Source: Thiomonas arsenitoxydans (GTDB taxonomy: Bacteria > Pseudomonadota > Gammaproteobacteria > Burkholderiales > Burkholderiaceae_C). Taken from it: a DNA stretch of 64,000 bases. Made by a program: the position numbers and the translations under genes. Shown piece after piece: positions 35,012 through 43,736 of the stretch. The stretch covers positions 1,426,001 through 1,490,000 of the forward strand of contig NC_014145.1 of assembly GCF_000253115.1 (NCBI RefSeq), read 5' to 3'. Below the pieces are notes generated by a model that did not search any database, had not been told where the DNA came from, and saw nothing but the letters and a program-made list of their open reading frames with translations. Each line of letters opens with the position of its first letter. Within the stretch, counting starts at the first letter, position 1.

Positions 35012-35806
35012 ATGATTCATTTCACCAGCATCCAGATCGAGACGTGGATCGGCGCGTTTTTCTGGCCGTTCGTGCGGGTGCTGGCCATGCTGTCGCTGGC
35101 GCCGGTATTCAGTATGGGCAGCCTGCCCACGATGGTGCGCGTCGGTCTGGCGGTGCTCATCGCCGTGGCCATTGCCCCGGCCTTGCCTGCCATGCCGCCG
35201 GTGCAGTTCGGCACGGCGACGGCGTGGATGTTGTTGTTGCAGCAACTGTTGGTCGGCGGGGCCATCGGCCTGTCGATGACCCTGATTCTCAGCGCGGTGA
35301 TGTTCGCCGGCAGCGTGATCGGTCTGCAGATGGGCATGGGATTTGCCACCCTGTTCGACCCGGTGCAGGGCGTGCAGGTCACCAGTCTGGCGAGCTTTCT
35401 CAATATGGTCACGATGCTGCTGTTTCTGGCGGTCAACGGCCACCTCATTTTGCTGGCGGTGATTGCGCGCAGCTTCACCCTGCTGCCGGTCGCTCCCAAT
35501 CTGGGGCTGGCCGCGCAGACCTGGTTCACCCTGGCGCAGCAGGGCGGCAGCGCCATTTTCAGCCTGGGACTGGCGCTGGCAGCGCCGGTGATCGGGGTGC
35601 TGCTCATCGCCAACCTCGGGCTGGGCGTGCTGACCAAGCTTGCTCCGCAGCTCAATCTGTTCGCCGTGGGTTTTCCGATGTTTTTCATCATGGGTTTTCT
35701 GGCGCTGTATCTGGTGATGCCGGTGATGCAGAACGTGGTGCAGCATCTGGTGGATGTGGGTCTGAGCCTGTCTGGCCAGGTGTTGCTGCAGGGCGGGGCG
35801 CGCTAG
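35012..35806 (+). CDS. fliR: Flagellar export gate protein FliR
   Basis: 264 residues from the ATG at 35012, 17 nt after fliQ; an earlier in-frame start would overlap fliQ out of phase. At least six hydrophobic segments. Motifs include VGGAIGLSMTLILSAVMFAG, QMGMGFATLFDPVQG and VLTKLAPQLNLFAVGFP. One copy per export gate. Confidence 0.95.
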   Translation: MIHFTSIQIETWIGAFFWPFVRVLAMLSLAPVFSMGSLPTMVRVGLAVLIAVAIAPALPAMPPVQFGTATAWMLLLQQLLVGGAIGLSMTLILSAVMFAGSVIGLQMGMGFATLFDPVQGVQVTSLASFLNMVTMLLFLAVNGHLILLAVIARSFTLLPVAPNLGLAAQTWFTLAQQGGSAIFSLGLALAAPVIGVLLIANLGLGVLTKLAPQLNLFAVGFPMFFIMGFLALYLVMPVMQNVVQHLVDVGLSLSGQVLLQGGAR

Positions 35807-35824
35807 GCGCGACGGGAGCAAGAC

Positions 35825-36946
35825 ATGGCTGAAGACAGCGCCCAGGAAAAGGAATTACCCGCCTCGCAAAAGCGCAAGCAGCAGGCGCGCGAAAAGGGGC
35901 AGGTGGCGCGCTCGCGCGACCTCACCTCCAGTCTGCTGCTGCTCGGCATGGCGGCCGTGGTGTACACCGCTGGCGGATGGTTCTACGACATGGGGCGTGA
36001 GCTGCTTCAGACCGGGCTGACCGTTTCTGCCAGCGCCTCCCAAGACCCCGCAGCCATGTTGCAGGCCGCAGGCAGAGTGCTGGTGCTTGGGCTCATCGTG
36101 CTGGCGCCGGTGCTGGCGCTGACCTTTGTGGCCAGTGCGGCAGGCGGAGTGGCCATGGGGGGCTGGGTGTTCAGCACCGAGGCGCTGGCGCCGGACTTCA
36201 GCCGTCTCGACCCGGTCAAGGGTATCGGGCGCATGTTTTCCATCACCGGGCTGGGCGAGTTGGGCAAGGCGTTGCTCAAGGCCATTGTGATCGCGGTGAT
36301 CGCGGGCATCGTGATCTGGAACGAGCGCGGCGAGCTGCTCGGCCTGCTGCAGGTGGAGCCTCAACTGGCGCAGATGCAGCTCGGCCAGATCACCGCCCGC
36401 GCTTTTCTGTGGATGGCTTCGGGCACGCTGCTGGTGGCGGCCGTTGATGTGCCGTGGCAGTTGTTCCAGATGAACAAAAAGCTCAAGATGAGCCGCCAGG
36501 ACCTGCAGGACGAAATGCGCGAAAGCGAGGGCAATCCGCAGATCAAGCAGAAGATGCGCGAGTTGCAGCGCGAGCGCGCCCGCAAGCGCATGATGGCCGC
36601 CGTGCCCAAGGCCGATGTGGTGGTGACCAACCCGACGCACTATGCCGTGGCGCTGGCCTACAAAGAGGGCAAGAACCGCGCCCCGGTGGTGTTGGCTCTC
36701 GGGGCCGATCGGGTGGCCGCGCGCATTCGCGAAGTGGCCGCCGAGCACAACGTGCCGGTGATCGAAGCGCCGCCGCTGGCGCGGGCGCTCTACCACCACG
36801 CCGAACTGGAGCAGGAGATTCCGGTGGCGCTGTACAACGCCGTGGCGCTGCTGCTGGCCTATGTGTTTCAGTTGCGCGCCGCCCCGCAGAGGGCGGTAGA
36901 GCCCGACGACTGGGAAATTCCCGCTGAATTTGTCGTGAACGAGTAA
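35825..36946 (+). CDS. flhB: Flagellar export switch protein FlhB
   Basis: Inner-membrane export component that switches substrate specificity from rod/hook to filament after self-cleavage. 373 residues, four transmembrane helices, cytoplasmic C-terminus with the self-cleaving N269-PTH site (VVVTNPTHYAVAL). The start MAEDSAQEKELPASQKRKQQAREKGQVARSRD is typical (cited in part). A second, C-terminal-only copy is encoded at 44990. Confidence 0.97.
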   Translation: MAEDSAQEKELPASQKRKQQAREKGQVARSRDLTSSLLLLGMAAVVYTAGGWFYDMGRELLQTGLTVSASASQDPAAMLQAAGRVLVLGLIVLAPVLALTFVASAAGGVAMGGWVFSTEALAPDFSRLDPVKGIGRMFSITGLGELGKALLKAIVIAVIAGIVIWNERGELLGLLQVEPQLAQMQLGQITARAFLWMASGTLLVAAVDVPWQLFQMNKKLKMSRQDLQDEMRESEGNPQIKQKMRELQRERARKRMMAAVPKADVVVTNPTHYAVALAYKEGKNRAPVVLALGADRVAARIREVAAEHNVPVIEAPPLARALYHHAELEQEIPVALYNAVALLLAYVFQLRAAPQRAVEPDDWEIPAEFVVNE

Positions 36947-36951
36947 GCCCC

Positions 36952-39054
36952 ATGGCCACTTCCCCTTCTTCCTCCCCGACCGTCATGCCGGCCTGGCGCG
37001 CACTGCTCAAGCGCATGGACTGGCGCATGCTCGCCGCGCCGATTCTGGTGGTGCTCATCCTGATGATGCTGGTGGTGCCGCTGCCCACCTTCGTCCTTGA
37101 CATGCTGTTCACCTTCAACATCGTGTTGTCGCTGATCATCATGCTGGTCACGCTCTATCTCACCCGGCCGCTGGACTTTGCCGCGTTTCCCACCGCGCTG
37201 TTGTTCACCACGCTGCTGCGCTTATCGCTCAACGTCGCGGCGTCGCGGGTCATTCTGCTGCACGGGCAAAACGGCGAGGGCGCCGCCGGGGCGGTGATCG
37301 AATCGTTCGGCAAGTTCGTCGTGGGGGGCAACTACGCGGTGGGCATCATCGTGTTCGCCATTCTGGTGGTGATCAACTTCGTGGTGATCACCAAAGGTGC
37401 CGGGCGCATCGCCGAAGTGAGCGCGCGCTTCACCCTCGACGCCATGCCGGGCAAGCAAATGGCCATCGACGCCGACCTCAACGCCGGTCTGATCGACCAG
37501 GAAGAAGCGCGCAAGCGCCGCGCCGACGTGGCGCAGGAAGCCGACTTCTACGGTGCGATGGACGGCGCGAGCAAGTTCGTCCGCGGCGATGCGGTGGCGG
37601 CCATTCTCATTTTGTTCATCAACCTGATCGGCGGCCTGATCATCGGCGTGTTCATGCACGGCCTGGGTCTGGGCGAGGCGGCGCAGAACTACACCCTGCT
37701 GTCTATCGGCGACGCGCTGGTGTCGCAGATTCCGGCGCTGGTCATCTCCATGGCCGCGGGTATTGTCATCAGCAATGTGTCCACCGGGCAGGACGTGGGG
37801 CGGCAGCTGGTCAGCCAGTTGTTCAACCAGCCGCGCGTGCTCGCCATCACCGCGGGCATTCTGGGGCTGGTGGGTCTGGTGCCGGGCATGCCGCATCTGG
37901 CGTTTCTCGGCGCGGCGGCGGTGCTGGGCGGCGTGTTGTGGTGGCAGCTCAAAAAGCAGAAGCAGGCCGCAGCGCTGGCGCAGGCCGCGCCTGCGGCCGC
38001 AGAGCCGGCCGAGCCGGAAGAAGTGAGCTGGGAGCAGATCGAGCCGGTCGACACGCTTTCGCTCGACGTGGGCTACCGCCTTATTCCGCTGGTCGACCGC
38101 AACCAGGGCGGCGAGTTGCTCGGGCGCATCCGTGGCGTGCGCAAAAAATTCGCGCAGGAAATGGGCTTTCTCGTCGCCTCGGTGCACATCCGCGACAACC
38201 TCGAACTGCGGCCCGGCGGCTATCGCATCGCGCTCAAGGGGGTGGATGTGGGCAGCGGCGAAATCTTCCCCGATCTGCTCATGGCCATCAACCCTGGGCA
38301 GGTGATGGGTGATCTGCAGGGCACGCCGACGAAAGACCCGGCCTTCGGCCTGCCAGCAGTGTGGATCAACAAGGAACAGCGCGACCGCGCGCAGGCGCTG
38401 GGCTATACCGTGGTCGATCCCAGCACGGTGCTGGCCACCCATTTGCACCACCTGCTGCAAACCCATGCCGCCGAACTGCTCGGGCGCGAAGAAGTCGAAG
38501 GGCTGCTGGCGCATCTGTCCAAGCGTTCGCCCAAGCTGGTGGAAGATCTGGTGCCCAAGCTCATTTCCGCCGACCGGCTGCGCAAGGTGCTGCAGAACCT
38601 GCTGACCGAGGGCGTGCCCATTCGCGACATGCGCACCATCGCCGAAGTGCTGGCCGAACACGCGGGCCAGGTGAGCGATACCGACGAACTGACCGCCCGC
38701 GTGCGGCTGGCGCTGGGCGCTTACATCGTGCAAAGTCTGTCGCCCAATGGGCAGGAACTCTCCGCTGCGGTGCTCGACGGGCAGCTGGAACAGATTCTGC
38801 TTTCAAGCCTGCGCGCCGACCCGCAACAAGCCGCGGTCGAACCCGGGCTGGCGCAGCGCCTGATGGACAAGGCGCGCGATTTGATGCAGCGCATGGAAGC
38901 GCAGGGCGCCACCGGCGTGCTGCTGGTGAGTGCGCCGCTGCGGCAGTTTCTCGCCCGGCTGCTGGCGCGCAGCGCGCCGCGGCTGCGCGTGCTGTCCTAT
39001 GCTGAAATTCCCGACCAGAAACAGGTCAAGGTCACCGCCACGCTGGGGGCGTAA
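36952..39054 (+). CDS. flhA: Flagellar export apparatus protein FlhA
   Basis: Proton-driven export gate ring. 700 residues. The N-terminal half has about eight transmembrane helices with the FHIPEP-type loop (KFVRGDAVAAILI region, GRIAEVSARFTLDAMPGKQMAI). The C-terminal half is the cytoplasmic chaperone-docking domain. It follows flhB by 5 nt. Confidence 0.97.
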   Translation: MATSPSSSPTVMPAWRALLKRMDWRMLAAPILVVLILMMLVVPLPTFVLDMLFTFNIVLSLIIMLVTLYLTRPLDFAAFPTALLFTTLLRLSLNVAASRVILLHGQNGEGAAGAVIESFGKFVVGGNYAVGIIVFAILVVINFVVITKGAGRIAEVSARFTLDAMPGKQMAIDADLNAGLIDQEEARKRRADVAQEADFYGAMDGASKFVRGDAVAAILILFINLIGGLIIGVFMHGLGLGEAAQNYTLLSIGDALVSQIPALVISMAAGIVISNVSTGQDVGRQLVSQLFNQPRVLAITAGILGLVGLVPGMPHLAFLGAAAVLGGVLWWQLKKQKQAAALAQAAPAAAEPAEPEEVSWEQIEPVDTLSLDVGYRLIPLVDRNQGGELLGRIRGVRKKFAQEMGFLVASVHIRDNLELRPGGYRIALKGVDVGSGEIFPDLLMAINPGQVMGDLQGTPTKDPAFGLPAVWINKEQRDRAQALGYTVVDPSTVLATHLHHLLQTHAAELLGREEVEGLLAHLSKRSPKLVEDLVPKLISADRLRKVLQNLLTEGVPIRDMRTIAEVLAEHAGQVSDTDELTARVRLALGAYIVQSLSPNGQELSAAVLDGQLEQILLSSLRADPQQAAVEPGLAQRLMDKARDLMQRMEAQGATGVLLVSAPLRQFLARLLARSAPRLRVLSYAEIPDQKQVKVTATLGA

Positions 39055-39071
39055 ATGCTGGAGTCTGAATC

Positions 39072-40544
39072 GTGAAAATCAAACGCTATACCGGTACCAA
39101 TACCCGCGAGGTGCTGACCCGCATCCGCAACGATCTCGGCGCCGATGCGGTGATCCTGTCGAATCGGGAAATCGTCGGCGGCGTCGAATTAATGGCGGCG
39201 GTGGACTTCGACGCCAGCCGGTTTCCGTCGGACGAGCCGGGCGAAGGGGGGGCGGGTACTAAGGCTGCGGTGCAAACCCCTCCCCACCCCAACCCTCCCC
39301 ACGAGTGGGGAGGGAGCGAGCCGCGGGATGTCTCGGGGAAAAGGACAGTGGAAACCGTCAAGGCGTCGCCACCACGCGCCGAACTCTCCTCCCCCACCCG
39401 AGGGGGAGGTTGGGAGGGGGAGGGCAGCGCCCCTCGAAAGCCCGCTGACGACCTACCCTTGCCCGCCGTGGCGCGCGTAGCCGCGCCGGTCGCGCCGACC
39501 GCTGTGCCGCGCGCCGCAGCGCAGGCGGCGCCGATCACGCTGGAACAGAAGGATGCCGCGTCGCTCGCCACAGCGCACACGGGCGCTGCGGCCGACCCCG
39601 CGATCCCGGCCCACCGCAGCATGCGCGACCCTGCCGCAGCGATGGCGCCGAAAGACGAACTCGGCGCCATGCGGCACGAACTGCAGGACTTGCGGCAGTG
39701 GATGCAGTCGCAGATGTCGGGCCTGGCCGACGCCGGGCCGCTCACCCCCGTGGGCGAGCAGTTGCAGGCGCTGGGCTTCTCCACCGCGCGGGCGCGGCAA
39801 CTCGGCAGCCAGGCCCTCAACCTGCGCGGCGCGCTGGCCGCCTATCTCGGCAAGGGGCTGCAGGTCGCGGCCGATCCGGTTTCCGCGGCCGGCATTTACG
39901 CCCTGGTCGGGCCGACGGGCGCTGGCAAGACCACCACCATCGCCAAGCTCGCCGCCCGTCTGGTGTTGCGCCACGGCACGGCGGCGGTGGCGCTGATCAC
40001 CACCGACACCTACCGCATCGGCGGGGTGGAACAACTCAAAATCTACGGCCGCATTCTGGGCGTGCCGGTAGCGGTGGCGCGCGATGGCGAGGAACTGCAG
40101 CAACACCTGCGCGACTTCGCCGACCGCCGCTATGTGCTGATCGACAGCATCGGCCTGAGCCCGCGCGACGCGCGGATGGCCGAGCAGATGCAATGGCTGC
40201 AGGCGCTGGGCGAGGGCGTCACCCGTCTGTTGGTGGTCGGCGCCGGGCTGGCGCCTTCGGCCTATGCAGAACTGTGGTCGCTGTACCGCCGTCTGCCGGT
40301 GGCGGCGGCCATTCTCACCAAGCTCGACGAGAGCCCGAGCTTCGGCGCCGCGCTGCAATGGCTGGTAGAGGGCAGCGTGCCGCTATGGTTCTACACCGAC
40401 GGCCAGCGCGTGCCGGAAGACCTTCATGTGCCGTCGCTGGCTAAGATCACGGCTTTGCTGGAACACGACCCCGTGACCCGTTTCGACTCCGCACCTGCTC
40501 CGCTAGCCGCCGCTGTTGGTGCGATAACCGCCCGTACCGCTTGA
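39072..40544 (+). CDS. flhF: Flagellar SRP-like GTPase FlhF
   Basis: SRP-family GTPase that sets the site of polar flagellum assembly. 490 residues. N-terminal B domain MKIKRYTGTNTREVLTRIRNDLG, a long linker, then the NG domain: G1 GPTGAGKTTTIAKLAARL, DTYRIGGVEQLK, and G4 TKLDES. The linker (about residues 69-118) encodes an inserted palindromic repeat (39277-39423), seen as [12 protein letters not shown] and SPTRGGGWEGEG, without breaking the frame. Followed by flhG, as in polar flagellates. Confidence 0.93.
   Translation: MKIKRYTGTNTREVLTRIRNDLGADAVILSNREIVGGVELMAAVDFDASRFPSDEPGEGGAGTKAAVQTPPHPNPPHEWGGSEPRDVSGKRTVETVKASPPRAELSSPTRGGGWEGEGSAPRKPADDLPLPAVARVAAPVAPTAVPRAAAQAAPITLEQKDAASLATAHTGAAADPAIPAHRSMRDPAAAMAPKDELGAMRHELQDLRQWMQSQMSGLADAGPLTPVGEQLQALGFSTARARQLGSQALNLRGALAAYLGKGLQVAADPVSAAGIYALVGPTGAGKTTTIAKLAARLVLRHGTAAVALITTDTYRIGGVEQLKIYGRILGVPVAVARDGEELQQHLRDFADRRYVLIDSIGLSPRDARMAEQMQWLQALGEGVTRLLVVGAGLAPSAYAELWSLYRRLPVAAAILTKLDESPSFGAALQWLVEGSVPLWFYTDGQRVPEDLHVPSLAKITALLEHDPVTRFDSAPAPLAAAVGAITARTA
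39277..39423. repeat. REP/BIME-like inverted pair inside flhF
   Basis: The left hairpin CCCTCCCCAC-GA-GTGGGGAGGG (39293-39314) is preceded by CCCCTCCCCACCCCAA. The right hairpin CCTCCCCC/GGGGGAGG (39388-39409) is followed by TTGGGAGGGGGAGGG. The two are in inverted orientation about 75 bp apart. The same arrangement occurs at 56533-56623. Confidence 0.8.
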
Positions 40545-40564
40545 CCCGACAGAAAGACGCCATC

Positions 40565-41413
40565 ATGGATCAAGCCGAAGGACTACGCCGCCTGCAGCGC
40601 CCCCCGACCAAGGTCATCACTGTCGCCAGCGGCAAGGGCGGGGTGGGCAAGACCAATGTGGTCGCCAATCTGGCCATCACCCTGGCGCGCAGCGGCCAGC
40701 GGGTGATGGTGTTCGACGCCGACCTGGGTCTGGGCAATATCGACATCCTGCTCGGCCTCACGCCGCGCTACAACATCAGCCATGTGCTGTCGGGCGAGAA
40801 GCAGCTCAGCGACGTGCTGGTGCGCGGGCCGCAAGACATACTGGTGCTGCCCGCCTCCAGCGGTGTGGCCGGTATGGCGTCGCTCGACGTCGCCACGCAG
40901 TCGCGGCTGATCGATGCGGTGAGCACGCTCGATATTCCGCTCGACTATCTGCTGGTCGATTGCGCCGCGGGCATCGCGGGCGACGTGCTCACTTTCAGCC
41001 GCGCCGCGCAAGACCTCATCGTGGTGCTGAACAACGAGCCCGCCTCGGTGGCCGACGCCTACGCGCTTATCAAGGTGTTGAGCAAACAATACGGCCTCAA
41101 ACGCTTTCACCTGCTGCCCAATATGGTGCGCGATGCGCGCGAGGGCCAGGCGCTGTTCGCCAAGATCACCGGTGTGGCAGATCGCTACCTCGACGTGTCG
41201 CTCGATCTGGTGGGCAGCATTCCGCTGGACGCGTCGCTGCGTGCGGCGGTGCGCAGCCAGCGCGCCGTGGTCGAGTCGGCGCCGCAGAGCGCGTCCGCCG
41301 TCGCCTTTGCCGCTTTGGCAGCCCGGGTGAAAAACTGGCCGCTGCCACAGGGGCCTAGCGGTCGCATCGAATTTTTCATGCAGCAGTGGCTGCGGGCAGA
41401 GCAGGTCGCCTGA
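40565..41413 (+). CDS. flhG: Flagellar number regulator FlhG (MinD-like ATPase)
   Basis: ParA/MinD ATPase that limits flagellar number and works with FlhF. 282 residues from the ATG at 40565; a TTG at 40541 overlapping flhF would add 8 residues. The deviant Walker A is ASGKGGVGKTNVV, followed by MVFDADLGLGNIDILLGLTP and VDCAAGIAGDV. A C-terminal amphipathic stretch probably targets the membrane. It lies between flhF and fliA, the order seen in polar flagellates such as Pseudomonas (FleN). Confidence 0.93.
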   Translation: MDQAEGLRRLQRPPTKVITVASGKGGVGKTNVVANLAITLARSGQRVMVFDADLGLGNIDILLGLTPRYNISHVLSGEKQLSDVLVRGPQDILVLPASSGVAGMASLDVATQSRLIDAVSTLDIPLDYLLVDCAAGIAGDVLTFSRAAQDLIVVLNNEPASVADAYALIKVLSKQYGLKRFHLLPNMVRDAREGQALFAKITGVADRYLDVSLDLVGSIPLDASLRAAVRSQRAVVESAPQSASAVAFAALAARVKNWPLPQGPSGRIEFFMQQWLRAEQVA

Positions 41414-41448
41414 GGGCGCGCTGCTCCGTAGACACGGCTCCCGATCGG

Positions 41449-42201
41449 ATGAAACCCGGCCTCTATCCCGCCCCCGAAACCCGCGAGGAGCGCCTGAGCA
41501 AGCATTTGCCCATGGTGCGGCGCATCGCGGGCCAGATGGCGGCGCAACTGCCGGCCTCGGTCGATTTCTCCGATCTGGAACAGGCCGGGATGATCGGCCT
41601 GTGGGACGCGCTCGACCGCGGCGAAATGCAGTCGCCCGCACAGTTCGCGACCTACGCCGCCATTCGCATTCGTGGCGCGATTTACGACGAACTGCGCAAG
41701 CTCGACTGGCTGCCGCGCCGCAGCCGCGCCAAAGAGCGCCAGATCGAGCGCGCCGAGCAACTGCTTACGCAGCGTCTGGGTCGCCATCCGGAAGACGGCG
41801 AACTCGCCGCGCATCTGGGCTGGGAACTGGCCGAGTATTACGACGCGCTGGCCGAGACCAGCATGCAACTGGTTTACCTCGAAGACCTCACGCACGACGA
41901 CGGCGGTGATTACGCCGACCGCAAGGCCGACGAAGCCAGCCTGCTGCCCGAAGAACTGCTGCAGGATGCTCAGCTCGAACGTGATCTGCAGGCCGCCATT
42001 GCCGATCTGCCCGAGCGAGAGAAGCTGGTGCTGTCGTTGTATTACCAGGAAGACCTGCAGCTCAAAGACATCGGCCGCGTGCTCGAAGTGAGCGAATCGC
42101 GGGTCAGCCAGCTCATGAAACAGGCGGTGATGCGACTGCGCGCGCGGCTGCAGGCGCATCAGCATTCAGCTAGCGGTGCGGGCCGCCGTACTGCGCCATA
42201 A
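41449..42201 (+). CDS. fliA: Flagellar sigma factor FliA (sigma-28)
   Basis: RNA polymerase sigma factor for late flagellar and chemotaxis genes. 250 residues from the ATG at 41449. Region 2 (LPMVRRIAGQMAAQLP, DLEQAGMIGLWDAL, FATYAAIRIRGAIYDELRKLDWLPR) and region 4 (LPEREKLVLSLYYQEDLQLKDIGRVLEVSESRVSQL, cited in part) are complete. A matching promoter is found upstream of cheY at 62390-62416. Confidence 0.96.
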   Translation: MKPGLYPAPETREERLSKHLPMVRRIAGQMAAQLPASVDFSDLEQAGMIGLWDALDRGEMQSPAQFATYAAIRIRGAIYDELRKLDWLPRRSRAKERQIERAEQLLTQRLGRHPEDGELAAHLGWELAEYYDALAETSMQLVYLEDLTHDDGGDYADRKADEASLLPEELLQDAQLERDLQAAIADLPEREKLVLSLYYQEDLQLKDIGRVLEVSESRVSQLMKQAVMRLRARLQAHQHSASGAGRRTAP

Positions 42202-42225
42202 CAAAACAGGGACGGGGAATCTTTC

Positions 42226-42969
42226 ATGGATATTTTGACCATTGTCGGCGTCGTGGTCGCGCTCGGTTCCATCTTGCTGGGGCAGATGCTCGAAGGCGGG
42301 CACATCAGCTCCATCATCCAGGGAACGGCCTTTCTCATCGTGATGGGTGGCACCACGGGCGCCGTCATGCTGCAGTTTCCGCTCAAGGTGTTCATTCGTT
42401 CGCTCAAGATGTTGCCCTGGATGGTGCTGCCGCCCAAAGGCGACCCGCAGGAGACGATCAAGCAGATTCTGGAATGGAGCGACACCGCGCGCAAAAACGG
42501 TCTGCTCGCGCTCGAAGCCATGATCGAGTCGGTGCCCGATCCGTTCGTGAAAAAAGGGCTGCAGATGCTGGTGGACGGCACCGATCCTGAAAAAATTCGC
42601 TCCACCCTCGAGCAGGAAATCGGCGCCGTCGAGCATCACGACACACAGGCTGCCAAGGTGTATGAATCTTCGGGCGGCTATTCCCCCACCGTCGGCATTC
42701 TGGGCGCGGTGCTCGGCCTGATTCACGTGATGGAAAACCTGGCTGACCCCAGCAAGCTCGGCGGCGGCATTGCCGTGGCCTTCGTCGCCACGGTGTATGG
42801 CGTGGGCGCGGCCAACCTGTTTTTCCTGCCGGTGGCCAACAAGCTCAAGAGCATCGTGCACAATCGCGCTAAATTGCAGGAGATGCAGGTGGACGGCCTG
42901 GTGGCCATCGCCGAGGGCGAAAATCCCCGCATCATCGAAGGTCGGCTGCAGAGTTACTTTGCGCACTGA
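42226..42969 (+). CDS. motC: Flagellar stator subunit, MotA/PomA/MotC type
   Basis: Stator ion-channel subunit. 247 residues, four transmembrane helices (about 1-22, 30-50, 145-170, 180-205). Typical GYSPTVGILGAVLGLIHVM and GIAVAFVATVYGVGAANLFFLP motifs, and a cytoplasmic loop. The short length matches MotC/PomA rather than E. coli MotA (295). The expected MotB/MotD partner with its peptidoglycan-binding domain is not next to it; the following genes are a small protein and a DUF2802 protein. Confidence 0.9.
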   Translation: MDILTIVGVVVALGSILLGQMLEGGHISSIIQGTAFLIVMGGTTGAVMLQFPLKVFIRSLKMLPWMVLPPKGDPQETIKQILEWSDTARKNGLLALEAMIESVPDPFVKKGLQMLVDGTDPEKIRSTLEQEIGAVEHHDTQAAKVYESSGGYSPTVGILGAVLGLIHVMENLADPSKLGGGIAVAFVATVYGVGAANLFFLPVANKLKSIVHNRAKLQEMQVDGLVAIAEGENPRIIEGRLQSYFAH

Positions 42970-43017
42970 AGTCTGCAGGCCTGATCTGCATCCGGCACAG
43001 TCTGGCGGGAGGTGAAG

Positions 43018-43233
43018 ATGGACGATGCGACGATCAACCCGGTGAGCCCCTACGACCCGGTTTCGCGCCTGCCCGATGGCGGTGGGCGGGGGCGGCGCGA
43101 TTCCCCGGATCGCCAACCGTCCGCCAGCCGTTCCCCCTCGGGCTCTGCGCCGCCCGCCGCGCCAGACGCCGCCCCGACCGAAGTGCCCGATCCCGACGCC
43201 ACTCGGGGGCGGCATATCGACGACCGCGCTTAA
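43018..43233 (+). CDS. Small proline-rich protein, 71 aa
   Basis: Good GGGAGG site 5 nt before the ATG at 43018; a GTG at 43012 is also in frame. The product is rich in P, D, R and A with no hydrophobic segment, and looks disordered. The start (MDDATINPVSPYDPVSRLPDGGG) is followed by low complexity. It lies between motC and the DUF2802 gene in the flagellar operon. Small genes of this kind are common in betaproteobacterial flagellar clusters, but I know no function. Confidence 0.5.
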   Translation: MDDATINPVSPYDPVSRLPDGGGRGRRDSPDRQPSASRSPSGSAPPAAPDAAPTEVPDPDATRGRHIDDRA

Positions 43234-43280
43234 GAGGGTGTGACCGACCTCTGACCGTTTCTCCGATCCCCCGCGCCGCC

Positions 43281-43730
43281 ATGACCCTCATCCTCCTCGT
43301 TTTCGCCGCGCTGATCGTGGCGCTGCAAATCGCACTGACCTTCACCCTCAAGCGCATGCTCGACCTGCTGGCGGCAACGCGCGATGAGGTTCATGGCCTG
43401 CAGCTTCGCGTGCAGACCCTGGAGCACGAGCGCGACGCCGCCACCCCGCCGCCTTCGGCGCTGTTCACCCTGATGCCGCGCGCAGATGCGCCTGCAACGG
43501 CTCCCACTCCATCGCCGCCTCCCGAACCTCCCCCGGCACCCAGCCCCGCCGAACCCATCGACCTGCCCGTGCTCCACGAACCTGTCGCTGCGATTTCTAC
43601 CGACGCCGTGGGCGCGCAGGTGCGCGCCCTAGCCCGCCAGGGCATGCCCGTGCGCGAGATTGCCGAGCGTTGCGGGCTGAGCGAGGCCGAGGCGGAGCTC
43701 ATCATTCACCTGCGCCAAGAGCCGGTCTGA
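43281..43730 (+). CDS. DUF2802 domain membrane protein
   Basis: 149 residues. N-terminal transmembrane helix (LILLVFAALIVALQIALTF), short coiled coil (LLAATRDEVHGLQLRVQTLEHERD), a long Pro/Ala linker, and a C-terminal helix-turn-helix-like module (VRALARQGMPVREIAERCGLSEAEAELIIHL) that is DUF2802. Such genes recur in polar flagellar clusters of proteobacteria. The role is unknown. Confidence 0.8.
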   Translation: MTLILLVFAALIVALQIALTFTLKRMLDLLAATRDEVHGLQLRVQTLEHERDAATPPPSALFTLMPRADAPATAPTPSPPPEPPPAPSPAEPIDLPVLHEPVAAISTDAVGAQVRALARQGMPVREIAERCGLSEAEAELIIHLRQEPV

Positions 43731-43736
43731 CACTAA

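Noticed and set aside
37222..38733. 503-residue minus-strand ORF
   Set aside because: Antisense to flhA; rich in H, R and Q as expected from a complementary frame.
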